Below, in pieces: positions 1 to 41,639 of a stretch of 64,000 nt of DNA. Within the stretch, counting starts at the first letter, position 1; the number at the start of each line of letters is the position of its first letter. A model generated the notes under the pieces. The model was not told the DNA's origin. It was given only the letters and a program-made list of their open reading frames with translations, and made no database searches. The stretch comes from Blastobasis lacticolella (Eukaryota > Arthropoda > Insecta > Lepidoptera > Blastobasidae): assembly GCA_905147135.1 (NCBI GenBank), contig LR990052.1, positions 16,120,200 to 16,184,199 of the forward strand, in the 5' to 3' direction. The translations under genes and the position numbers were made by a program.

Positions 1-2999
1 AAACATATTGCTATCTCAAATTATACGTTTTTCTAATTTATACTTTTAATTATACTTTTTGACTATTAAGTTATATTATAATATTATTATAACTATAAAA
101 ACATCACTTAATTGACTATAAACATTTGTTAGCCGCTAAAGTGCCCCCTCATCAGGCGTTGATAAAGACATTGCGTATTGCAACCTCTGCAGTACGTGAA
201 GGTAATTATTCTAAATTTTAGAAAAAAGAAAAGTTATTGATTTGTTTGTTTAGTTGCGTATTGTGCAGGTGTAAAATAGGTGTTTAGGTCTCTAAGACCC
301 CTTGGGTAGATTCTCCTACATGTCACACCAGGAGCATTTTAGTTCTATCTATGTAACGTAACTATATTTCTTTCCTTGATTGCATGTTTCGCACCTCTAG
401 AACCTATTAAAAGATACTTATATACGAAATAAAAAAGAAGGCCCCAAGACTAGTCCTCTAATTTTCATAAATTAATGATAAAGCAAAAAGATATTATTTG
501 TTTTAATATTTTACTGTTTTTTTTTTTGCAAATGTATTTTTTTATATTGCTTGTAGATATTTATATAGATTCTGTTATACCCATGTTAATTGTCTTGTGA
601 TGTCCTACCACTCTGATATAGAATAGTGGAACAGTATTTGAGAAATACAAAAAATGTTTGGTGGTTCAATGCTGAACAATGCCTTGGTAATGATAATGAC
701 ACAATCTTCCTGACTTTGTCTCGGTTCCCTTAAGCTATATTGGAGTGGTCTTATTGTGTCATTGTATGTGGGATTAATAAAAATGGTGTTACACATTAGG
801 TACAAGTCAAAAATATCTTGTAATCTGTAAATATTTGTGTTTATATATTGTATCTTATTCCGTTGATAATAATATTATTCATATTTATTTTAATAACAAA
901 TCAACCCGGATTCCGTCGGTCCTACCACTACCTACATTGGGTACGTAAATAAATTGGTTACCCCATTCTATTATTGGATATCACAAAATCATAAAATTTT
1001 CGCACATGTAAGATGATCTATACGAAAAAACAAATCAAGCCAAGGATGGTTGCAAAGCTAAATATATTGGGAAATATTGGGAATAATTTGGGTAATACTA
1101 ATATGAATATGAGTTTTCTGATAACCAAGTAAAGATTAAAAAAATTTTCGATTAATCCCAATAGATGGCGTTGATTGGATTCGATTTTTCAGAAATAAAT
1201 TAAAAGCTAAACTGACATTCAGTCAGATTTGTGTTGGAATTATTACTTCGTGAACGAATATGTGACCGTTCCCGAAGTATATGTCCAAGTTACTTGAGCG
1301 ACTCATGTCCAGCCAAAGTAACGCCATCTAGTGAGACGTTATACTGCCGTTCTTTATAAACTAGCTGTCAGAAATCGCCTATTATCCGGTCCTTTACAAT
1401 CCTCCTTCGCAGTCCTGGTTTTTTCGATTATTCCACGACATATAATTCTAAATAAATCAGTTCAAAATTTAATTAGGCATATAAAGTCATCTGCAGAGTG
1501 AATGGAGAGTGTATGTTAGGGAGGTTAGTTCTCTCTGCAGCTGACTGTTTCTACCTATTCAACATTTTTACTTACCGACTTACCCTAGCGACGTTCTGGG
1601 CCCTAGTTCAAAATATATACCTTTTGTAGGTACGCAATATGGAACGAGTCTACGAAGTCTCGAATGTATAATAAATAGCATGACGACGACGTAGCACCAA
1701 TACCTCCTAAGTTCCATTTTGGCGATTTTTAGTTTTTAATGTCCATCGACGCAGAATGCAATTTCGCTCATGCTGGCAAGACCCCTAAGTTTGATATTCG
1801 ATTTTTCGTAACTTTAAACACTAATAGAATAAGCGTTTAAACAATAAACTTTTATAAAAAATAAAAATGTGAGAAATTTTTTTCGTTTCTTGAAAAATTG
1901 TAATTTTTTAGTTAGGAGATATTGGTACTTCGTCGTTGATGGGATTCTAACATTTCCATTTGTTTCCATACAAATTATAAAAACTTGGATCGAGCTTTTA
2001 TCAAGGGTTGGACGTTTTTAATGTATGTTGGTGCGAATGGCCGTTAATAAATGTATCCAACGGAGTGCGAAATGAATTTCTACATGTTTCACTACATTCA
2101 TAAAATAAAGTCTTTCTGTTCGCGATAAACTCAAAAACTACTGAACGGATTTTCATGCCGTTTTCATCAATAGACAGAGTGATTCATGAGGAAGGTTTGG
2201 GTGTATAATTTGTTATGATTAATACATGTGCGAAGCCGGGGCGGGTCGCTAGTATAATATAAAACAGAGCGGACGAAAAAGTACCTTTAACACGTTAATC
2301 AGCGCTACTGAACACTGCTGTAGCATATCTGGTATTTGAGTTAGCAGGGGAAGTCTTAAGACAACGCCACCTAGCGGCGAATTGTTTTTTTTTTAATTTC
2401 ACAGCTTTATATAAATCATTAATCCATAGAAATCCATTTTGCACTCCATTGAATACATTGACTAAGAGTTTGAATGTAATTACTAACGCAAACCAAATGA
2501 AGAAATTTGGAGCAAATGTTATTATGGTTCGTCCGTCTTGACTCTGTATGCTCAAGAAGCGTTGGTTATTATTACTGGTACAAACCGTTCAATGTACATA
2601 CTTAATCAACTATTAGATTCGTGTACAGTCGAGGGTCAGAGCCATGAAGATGGAGGGAACACCTCCAACGAAAGCTCGAGTCAAATATCTACGAAATATT
2701 ATATCTCTATCTCATTCTCTGTAGTCTTAAGTTTTCGTTCATACATGTAGACAAACATCCTAGTTAGAAAAAAAGGGCATGACAGACCGCAAGAGTATTA
2801 GGAGCGTCCTGTCCATATTAACTTCTACTTCATGTGCAGAACAGACTATCCTGCCTCTATGCGCCTTACGTACAGCGGTTACGAGTAAACTATAGTGATA
2901 ACGCCTTTCCATTTCTACAATACTTTTTATGACATGACACGGGTGAATCCGAAAGCACGCATTTACCACTGTAACTTCATTCTTGCTTTCGATTCTCAG
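1..2999. other. Non-coding stretch left of the first exon
   Basis: AT-rich sequence with no exon that I can support. It may be intron of the gene whose last exon starts at 3000. A Helitron-like end lies at about 2105-2253. A short stretch near 1160-1210 (ATAGATGGCGTTGATTGGA) recurs near 60143-60190, so it belongs to a dispersed repeat. The open frames here are short, have no family resemblance and are treated as chance. Confidence 0.5.
2105..2253 (+). mobile_element. Helitron-like terminal fragment
   Basis: The segment carries the motif CAAAAACTACTGAACGGATT and finishes with a GC-rich GAAGCCGGGGCGGGTCGCTAGT end. Related copies lie at 11341-11506 and about 37051-37242. Ending in CTAG followed by T after a GC-rich subterminal region is the usual 3' end of Helitrons in Lepidoptera. 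The 5' limit is uncertain and no Rep/helicase coding sequence is present. Confidence 0.5.
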
Positions 3000-3199
3000 G
3001 TCGCGGTGGATTCGTGGTGTCCGGCACAGACCCGCACGAGAAACGCACGGAAGACAAGCTTGGGAAGGCCACCAAGGACGCCTGCAAGACCACTATCGAG
3101 GTTATCCACGGACTCATGGCCCAGATGCTCAAAGACAGACTCTTCAACAACGTGAGCGGACGCCCAGCGCCGAATGCTGCTACTCCTATGATCGAATAA
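3000..3199 (+). CDS. Last coding exon of an unidentified protein
   Basis: An acceptor TTCTCAG ends at 2999. The frame then runs open for 66 residues to TAA at 3197-3199, starting with two bases of a split codon. The peptide reads RGGFVVSGTDPHEKRTEDKL, then a lysine-rich stretch that is probably helical (ATKDACKTTIEVIHGLMAQM), and ends PNAATPMIE. Its GC content and codon use are clearly higher than the AT-rich flanks, which supports real coding sequence. I do not recognise the family. No upstream exon was found in 1-2999, so most of the gene is probably beyond the left edge. It could instead be a degraded retrocopy, though the frame is clean. Confidence 0.6.
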
Positions 3200-3774
3200 T
3201 GCTGTATAGTAGTTAATTATTGTACTAATAATCTATTATTGATTATATTATATGTGATATGATGTCACGTGTTTTGTATTATTTCGATTCGTAATTTGGG
3301 TAGAAATCTAAGGGTAGTTTTTGATTAGAGATTAACCAAAGCAACAATTAGATGCTTATGTGAAGCGACCGATATATTGACTAGAGCAGAGGCTGGTTCA
3401 CACGATTATTCCCAGTAGTAGACGGACGAGGATAGAGAGGTAGTAGATAGTCTTCTAGTGCGTGTAGGAGGGACGTTCTGTAAATATAGGGAATTGGGGA
3501 GTTGCTGTCCGCATACATTTTCTGTAATATAAAAGTAGGTACCTACTCTGTGGCATACGAGCTCAATCGACCGACAAAACGAGGGTAGTCATCTAGTTAG
3601 CAGAAGTCAACCGGAAGCGCTTCGCGTCAGCGTAGTTTTTTTTTGAGGATATCGCACATGCGATTTTCCAAGTACATGGGAGCTAAAGCAACCGACGCAG
3701 TGGCTCGCCTTCTGGGAACTCCAAGAGCCTAAAGCGCTATCATAAATGGTTGTCTACATAAGTTCTGGAGTGGA

Positions 3775-3915
3775 GACCCGACTCGGCAAGCGGAGTGAGG
3801 GTAAGATGCCTGCTAGTTGCGGTGGAGTGACGATTTGCAGGCGGATGCTGAATGCGGCAAGCCGCGGTCAGGATACATTGGCGGTCATTGAAGAGGCCTA
3901 TGTCTAGCCGACGTT
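3775..3915 (+). mobile_element. LINE 3' fragment
   Basis: The sequence GGAGTGACGATTTGCAGGCG followed by the segment around ATTGGCGGTCATTGAAGAGG resembles the C-terminal end of a non-LTR retrotransposon ORF2, as seen more clearly at 8255-8440. It is frame-broken and has no intact domain. Confidence 0.4.
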
Positions 3916-4090
3916 GATCACGAAATAACTAATGGAACTACTTCCCCTATTTAACAATCATACCGTTACCAGTCTGCAATCAATTACACCTGGCGAGAAA
4001 TGTTGTCAAACGAACGAGGGGACAGGCTTCCTGATGGAGAGCAGTTACTCCCCCGTGGGTCAGTGCAAGCGACAAGCGCTATCGGCGAGA

Positions 4091-4300
4091 GCGTCGGTGC
4101 CCTAGTGGTATGGGGGTACTCGTAAGCGAGGGTTCAAAACCAAGTGCCGCCACATGGCAGGTACATCATTGGTACATACCAATGATATTCTGAGTTATAT
4201 GTATACATTAGTTGAACACCAAGCGATGCTCTTACGGTGAGGGAAGACATAGTGATGGAAGCTGCACATTCAGGCGACTATCAATCTGACTGTGACCAAG
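4091..4300 (+). mobile_element. tRNA-derived SINE (family A), partial
   Basis: A tRNA-like head starts at GCGTCGGTGCCCTAGTGG, with a decayed B box GGGTTCAAAACC, and is followed by the family body (GATGCTCTTACGGTGAGGGA and CACATTCAGGCGACT). Other copies are at 25811, 26384, 47081 and 61229. The tail is missing here. Confidence 0.65.
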
Positions 4301-4765
4301 ATACTTACATGTCCTCTTATGTGGGTCCCAGAAGTAAAAAGAAACGGTCTGGCTCACATCCTCTTGGCAGTTTCGCTTTTCAGCCACATTATAGTCACCG
4401 AAAAGAAAAGTGCTATCGCACAAAAAGTCAAAGTTACGGTCACTCAAAGCTTTTTTTGTGTACGGGCAGATCAACGTTTTGTGGGGTCTGCTAAACCTCT
4501 CTACGAAGTAGAATTTTTCTTGTACTCAAGGACGTAAGGTAACCTACGGTTACAGTCTATAAGAGCCATGCGTATGTTGGAGACGCCGACTTACAGAGTG
4601 GCGGCATATTTAGCGATACTCTTAGTAATACTTAAATTTCAACTGAATTAGTTTTAGAATAGAACTGAATTTAGATAACGATAAAGAACCACACGGGGGG
4701 CTAGGGCGTGGCGCTTTGGTTTTAGCTTTGCGACCCGTGGCTGCTCGATACCGCCATTCTCCCGT

Positions 4766-4980
4766 AGGCTAATTGCGTAACTGTGTTGCCAACAATTCTT
4801 GATTTCAATTATTAAAATTGTTGCTTTTGCGATTTCATATCATCGCTTTCATGGGTTCACTTGCTAAGAAAGTTTCATTGCAATAAACTGAACTTATTAA
4901 ATCGATCATACGTAATAGCAAAAGTAACAATTTCAATCATTGAAATCCGAGAGTTGTTGGCAACAGATATAAGCTGACCC
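4766..4980. mobile_element. Palindromic short DNA element, copy 1
   Basis: The left end GTAGGCTAATTGCGTAAC and inner TTGCCAACAATTC pair with an inverted right half near AGTTGTTGGCAACAG. The copy at 16030-16248 has the same arms and is better preserved. The right terminus of this copy has drifted. No coding sequence. Confidence 0.5.
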
Positions 4981-7809
4981 TAATAACGACCCACAAGTTG
5001 AACGAATAGGATTACTTAGGATCCTCCAAATGGATACCCTCCATAAAGAGCATACTCTATCAAAAAGGATTTAAATGAAACAATGCCAGTCGATTATATA
5101 AACATTCTCAAATATTTATTTAACCAATTTACATAAAATCGTTATGTACATCTTTCACATAGCTTTACACAAACTCATAACATCTCACGTTGTGGAGGGC
5201 CTTCTATTTAATCAGATAGATATTACATTAGAATAAAATAAGCACCAAATTACGATATATTTGCCAAGCTCTCTTTGAATAGCGGAAAGAAAATGCAAGG
5301 TCAACTAACACCACGGTATCAAGCAGTGCCGCTATTATTCTGTGGTTCCAATTCTATCTAAATGACTACATTTCATTACATTGTGGTTAGTAAATAATCT
5401 AAACATAAATAGGATGAAAGTAATATAATGATAAGTATAACTAAGTGCCTAGGTGTTAAAAGCTCGCTGTTGCAGCGAGATCGGGAGTACAAATGTTAGA
5501 ATATAATATACGTAAATATTTCCCATTTTCAAAGTTTGATGTCTTATTTATTTACATTTTCGACGAATATAAAATTTCAAATGCTTAATTAAAAAGACAG
5601 TACAAACTAATACGATACTGCCTAGCATTTGAAGCGATAAAATAACTACTCTTAACATAAAATGCATCGCAAAACATGGTCTAAGATCAAACTAGAGTTA
5701 AATCGAAAATAAACTATCAATTCAATAAATTAATCCACTATTTGTTTAATAATCAGGACTGGTGACAAAAATTTAACACTTAAAATTTCGAATATCTCTA
5801 GTTTTATCACACGTATAATAATTAAAATAGTGATTTTTTTCATTATTATTATATTTAAGTACAATCCATACAGCCCCCTCTTTATACAAATCTCTCTCTA
5901 TACACAAAATCGAGGAAATCCAAAAGATCCCAATTTTACAATATAATTTCAAAGTTTTTAATAATAATAGTTCAATGAAGTACATGCAATCAATATTGTC
6001 TGTCTTAGGAAAGCGCGTCATCATTAAATAATTTCCTCACTCATACAGGAAACAAAACAAAACTGGTAAGGAAGTCAGTCGACGGAATCGGGAGCGACAT
6101 TACATTTTATACAAAAGATTAAGTCTTACCCAGTTTCATCTATTTCAAGTCAGTTTTAGAAGTCTTTCATACGCCCTGGTTCGGCGGAGCCCTAATTTTT
6201 CAGACCGCAGGGCAAGTCTTAATACTATCTAAAACGTGGAATGTATTAACAATCTCTAGTGTTTCCTAAATTATTACACGAACATTTCTTTTGATTCACA
6301 TTTGCTCGATCTATTATAAAACAATAAAAGGGATACAAGAAACAATCATTATCATTAAATGACATGACATATAATATACGTGAAATTTATATCTTGTTTT
6401 GTACATTTCTCGATTTTTGAATTAAGTGATCATGTCATTAAAAGATAACTGCCGAAAAGCAATGCAGATGATGAAATAACCTCTAAGGAGAAATTCAATC
6501 AATAATTATTCGATTTCTATAGTCACGCTGCGGTATTTCGGCCATGACTTTACATTCTATTTTATGGCAAATGGCTTACTGAAAAACTAAACAAACCTCG
6601 GCATTTTTACACAGATTCATGGTGCCCGTTCAGTCGATCAAAGTAAGCTACAAAACAGCTAATTTGATAACAGTCTATCTCGAACGATAATAGTAAGAAA
6701 GGCGATAAGCGGAGTTTCATTATCGGCCAACAATCGTATGCACCGTACCGTGAACGATGCCTTCACTGAGCAGACAGACGTTTCACACCTCGAAAACAAA
6801 GATATTGGTACGGTATGGTCTCCATCACCAGTAATGGTTAATTATTCTGCCTGGATAGCACACGAAGATCAATTTACATGTCTACCTCTCTTCCTCGAGT
6901 AAGAAAGACATACATATAGATCAGATGCAATCCCTGAACACTTGCAAAATAAAATGCAATTTAGGTGTTGGTCACTGTCGAACTATAACAACGAAAAGTT
7001 GGAATGTATTATGAGCTGCCCAATCTAAGATTGGTTAAATTTAAGATTGTGATATAGGTACCGTCGTGTAATTTTCACCAAGTGTCAATTAAAATAACAG
7101 TTAACAGAAAGAGAATGACAGCACCAAAATTGCATTTTATTTACATAATTTACGCAAAAGTCCTTACGTTACGTGTCCACTGAAGTCGAACAGAGCCGAA
7201 GTTACGCGAACAAATTTCCAACTGAAATCTCATGTTATATGAAGGTGAATTACTTGAAGATATTTTTACATTCGACCATGTTGTCAGTGCCAAAACATAT
7301 GTCACTGTAAGATTGTATAAAGTGTTAGTTTTTAGTCTAACATAGTCAAATATGTTACATTATAAACTATCGAAATATTGTGAACTACAACAAAATTCAC
7401 GAAAACATTTACAATTGAACGCATTATTTTTTCGAAGAAACATAAACATTAGGTATAAATTGGGTTAGGTTGTGTGTAACAAGTCAACTAGGCCCAGTGC
7501 CGACTTCCTTTTTAAATGTAAAAGTTCAAAATTTTTCATCAGTTTATAATCTAACGTACTCTGAATACGTTAGATCATAACCTTGCCATTTTAACAATCT
7601 TACGGTGACATATCCAAGCAAATATCGTCAATACACCACAAACGCCTCGCACGAGAGCACAACCTGGATTGACGTCAAGATGATGATGACATCAGACTTA
7701 CAGTTAACTTCCAGCCTTGCCCTGCTTCGCTGGCATCCGCTATCTTCCCTCGCTACGTGTGCAAGACATTAACCTCGATAGGCTGTCCGTGGGGGGGTCC
7801 GGCCGCTGG

Positions 7810-38691
<30,882 letters not shown>

Positions 38692-39076
38692 AGGATATGC
38701 CATATTTACAACATTAAAAATATTTCGTAATAAATCATAAAACTGCCACTGTACGCATTTCACAAATAAGTACACTATTCGTCGGCCGTGCAAACTGTAC
38801 TGTTATCATGAGTCTTTTATCAGGTGCAGGCAGGTACTCCTCAAATATCCAGCAATTACGTATCTCTTATCAAAGGTACAAGTTATCAGTAAAAAAAGGA
38901 TAGCAACACAAGCGAGTTCTCATAATGTTTAATTCTTAACGTCAATACTGTATGTACAAAACAATGGGCGAGTCACAATTATCTTAATAGGGAAACTCAT
39001 TAATTATTATTCATTATGTGATTGAGTGCGAGTCGAGGCGGCCGTCGAGTGTCGTAGCGCGGCCGCGCTCATTCCT
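38692..39076 (-). promoter_or_regulatory. ARFRP1 to AP-1 gamma spacer
   Basis: Only 385 bases separate the ARFRP1 stop from the AP-1 gamma start on the same strand. This must hold the ARFRP1 3' end and probably the AP-1 gamma promoter and 5' leader. No TATA box with convincing spacing is visible. Read-through or co-transcription is possible but not shown. Confidence 0.5.
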
Positions 39077-39170
39077 TCATAGGTTGTTGTCTTGGTTTCG
39101 CGGCGGCCGGTCCACGCTGTTCCGCTTTATGCAGTCCACCAGCCATCTGATGCCTTCGTCCACACCATCC
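39077..39170 (-). CDS. Arfrp1: ARFRP1 exon 5
   Basis: Residues 173-203 and TGA. Acceptor GTTTCTAG. Encodes DGVDEGIRWLVDCIKRNSVD then RPPRNQDNNL; RPPR near the end matches the vertebrate tail. Confidence 0.96.
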
Positions 39171-41639
39171 CTAGAAACCAGAAATCAGCATTATTGAAAG
39201 TAAAAGCATACCTTTTATATATTCTTTTTTAAAAAGGAAAGCGTGATGTCATTCTACGTGTTTTAGTGAGTGAGTGAAGATAAATACTCGAATAAAATAA
39301 ATGAAATACAATGAAAAAATATAATGGATGGTGAAATGTCACAGAATGATGTTACTGCTACAAGTGAACACATATTCAAACTTGTGTTGAAGATTGTACT
39401 GTTTCTTATCCATGTTTGTTGGTTCAAATGTGGTACCAATTTGATTGCTATGCTTTAATCATTCAAATCATACACACTAGATTTACTGTTAGCTAGCGTC
39501 ATGCATGCTACACCTAGGTAGTGGGTACCATAATACAATTTATACATATCAGTTGTTTTAAGTAACTGAGAGTTAGGAAATCCCAACACAAAGAAGGTAG
39601 AAGAAACTATTGTAAGCACCGTGACCTTGTAGTCTATATTAGTCCTATTGTTAAGCGATTTGTCGTTTAATAAACGTCAAATAACTCTTTGTGAAAAATT
39701 TGTTTATTTAAATAAAAAATAAAAATTATGGTACACTTTACTAATTTCTAATAAAGTATAAGAAACCGAAGAAAGAAATACATGATATATACATACCCAT
39801 TCAAAGCTGACGTTGCCATAAGCATTATGTCCCTAGCACCTATGAGATGAGCATTTTGATTGAAGATTGGCTTCACTGTATGTACCCCCATACAGTCTGG
39901 AATGTCTTGTTTATTCGCTAATACTAGTAATGGAACCCCTGACAAGTGCTCAGATGCAATCATTCTGTCTGAAAGAAAAAAGTGCATAATTAATATTAAT
40001 TCAAAGGTATATTATCTGCCATTTTATTTTTAGTTGCCATTGTACTGTTTGTGCATGAAGTATAAATAAACAAATCAATGAACAATTATTAAAATAAATA
40101 AATTCAATTTACTGAATTAATTTTGGAAATGAGGAGTTATCTAAAGCATTCTTAACCACTCACTAGATGGCGGCCCGACAATTTTGGTAATTGATAATCG
40201 CTTGAAAAAGGTTCTTAGCAAAGGGGATATAAACACTGGGCACATTGTATTGGATATTGTATTTATAGCTTTCAACCATTGTAGAGGTTGTAATAAAATG
40301 GAACATAGTGCCTGTTCATAAATTTTTTTTTTTTTAATGACATACGATAGGCAAACAGGCAAGCGGGCCACCTGATGGAAAGTATTCACCACTGCCTATA
40401 GACATTAGCAACACCAAGAATATTGCCAATGCGTTGCCTATTATACGTTGCTCTGGCAGCAAAAAGACAAATGCCCCTCCACTGCCAAAGCCACGGTTCC
40501 CCAAATCCCCATCCCATGGAGCGCTGGAAACCTTACTCACCGGCAGAAACACAACACTATTTAAAAGAGTATTGTGTAGCTGCGGTATTCTGTAAGGTGG
40601 AGGTACTTCCCCAGTCGGGCGGCTACAATTCGAACGGGGTACCCCACTATGCCCTACCTCTCTTAAATATACATATATGTATACATATGTCTTTGTACAT
40701 TTCGTTCAACCTTAAAAAGTTATGTTTATATTAATAAACATTTTATATTTAGGTTTAGTATTAGATGGCTGCATGATATCACTGCCAAAATATTACAGAT
40801 TAAAAAAAATTACCAGAATTGTAGGAGCGCCATCTATTGATGCTTTTTGAAACCAACTGACAATACCTACTGGTAAACTCCTCATTCACGAATAGGATTT
40901 TACATAATACATTTCTACACCTGTATCATTTATATTTTTGACAGTTATGACTATAGTTAATCAAATTTTAATCAGTATAAATACAAATTTAGCTTTAGTT
41001 TATGTATTATATATGGATTTTAGTAGCTTTGTTTTACTTACCAAAAGTTTCTTTTGACTCGGAGACTCTCTCTCTATCTGATGAGTCAACTATGTATATT
41101 ACCGCATGGCATTCAGCATAATACTGAAAAGTATTTTATGCTATTAAGTACCTATTTATAATTAAGTGATCATTCAGCTTCATTCGAGTGCTGTGATAAA
41201 TGTGTGGAGTGATAGGAGAGTAGAGTTCATCTAAAGTCTAGCTACAACAATTTTATTAGTAGCTAACTAGTAATTTATATTTAAGGAAACGTCTATGCTT
41301 ACTTTGTCCCAAAGAGACTGGAGTTCTAGCTGACCACCCAGATCCCAAAAATTCAATCTTACGCCTTCAACATCAATTTTGCCTATGTTCAGTCCTACAG
41401 TCGTTGTAATCCTATTGGGGTTCATAGCTTTGTACTTTTTGCTAAACTTAGTTTTACAAGCCTCCAAATATGTCTGAAAATAAAAAGAATTAAAACTTGG
41501 GATACGTAATGCATAAAAGTTGCAATGTGTGTCAGCGTTTGTTTACCGTTTTGCCAGCATTATCGAGACCCAATATAAGAACGCAATACTCGTCTTTCTG
41601 AACTACATATTGGTAAAAGCCGTGCAATAGTGTATACAT
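39077..41639 (-). CDS. Arfrp1: ADP-ribosylation factor-related protein 1, 5 exons
   Basis: A small GTPase of the ARF family that acts at the trans-Golgi, upstream of ARL1 and golgin recruitment. Exons 41547-41639, 41303-41473, 41042-41123, 39797-39968 and 39077-39170 join in phase to 612 bases, 203 residues and TGA; human ARFRP1 is about the same length. P-loop GLDNAGKT is at 24-31, switch I TTTVGLNIG at 54-62, switch II WDLGGQ at 74-79 with the catalytic Gln at 79, NKQD at 134-137 and the SAL base-contact loop near 170. The N-terminus is MYTLLHGFY, without the Gly2 myristoylation site of ARFs, as expected for this subfamily. Residue 80 is Leu where the human protein has Glu. A family D repeat sits in intron 3. 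AP-1 gamma follows directly downstream. Confidence 0.97.
39797..39968 (-). CDS. Arfrp1: ARFRP1 exon 4
   Basis: Residues 116-172 plus two bases. Acceptor TCTTTCAG, donor AATGG|GTATGT. Encodes RMIASEHLSGVPLLVLANKQ then D, and ends ATSALN. Confidence 0.97.
40325..40668 (-). mobile_element. Dispersed short repeat (family D), reversed
   Basis: Starts with a T run and GACATACGATAGGCAAACAG and runs through CCACGGTTCCCCAAATCCCC to GGGGTACCCCACTATGCCCT. Lies within ARFRP1 intron 3, in sense orientation relative to the gene (A-rich end downstream). Confidence 0.75.
41042..41123 (-). CDS. Arfrp1: ARFRP1 exon 3
   Basis: Residues 89-115 plus one base. Acceptor CTTTTCAG, donor TTTTG|GTAAGT. Encodes YYAECHAVIYIVDSSDRERV then SESKETF; VDSSD is the usual ARF-family strand 4 motif. 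Confidence 0.96.
41303..41473 (-). CDS. Arfrp1: ARFRP1 exon 2
   Basis: Residues 32-88. Acceptor ATTTTCAG, donor GACAAA|GTAAGC. Encodes TYLEACKTKFSKKYK, RITTTVGLNIG and WDLGGQLELQSLWDK. Confidence 0.97.
41547..41639 (-). CDS. Arfrp1: ARFRP1 exon 1
   Basis: ATG at 41639-41637 opens MYTLLHGFYQYVVQKDEYCV and runs to the P-loop GLDNAGKT. Donor ACG|GTAAAC, phase 0. Confidence 0.97.

Larger units (their letters stand above)
3200..7809. other. Intergenic stretch between two convergent genes
   Basis: Contains a LINE-tail fragment (about 3775-3915), a SINE (4091-4300), a dispersed repeat with partners at 48057-48268 (about 4340-4560) and a palindromic element (about 4766-4980). From about 5000 to 7700 I see no repeat family and no exon. 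This quiet AT-rich part is probably a long 3' untranslated region of AP-1 gamma: a TTTATT at 5115-5120 gives AATAAA on the minus strand, but this is only one candidate poly(A) signal. Confidence 0.4.

Noticed and set aside
39003..39130. GC-rich block as a CpG promoter of AP-1 gamma
   Set aside because: Most of it is the last coding exon and stop region of ARFRP1; GC content there reflects coding sequence.
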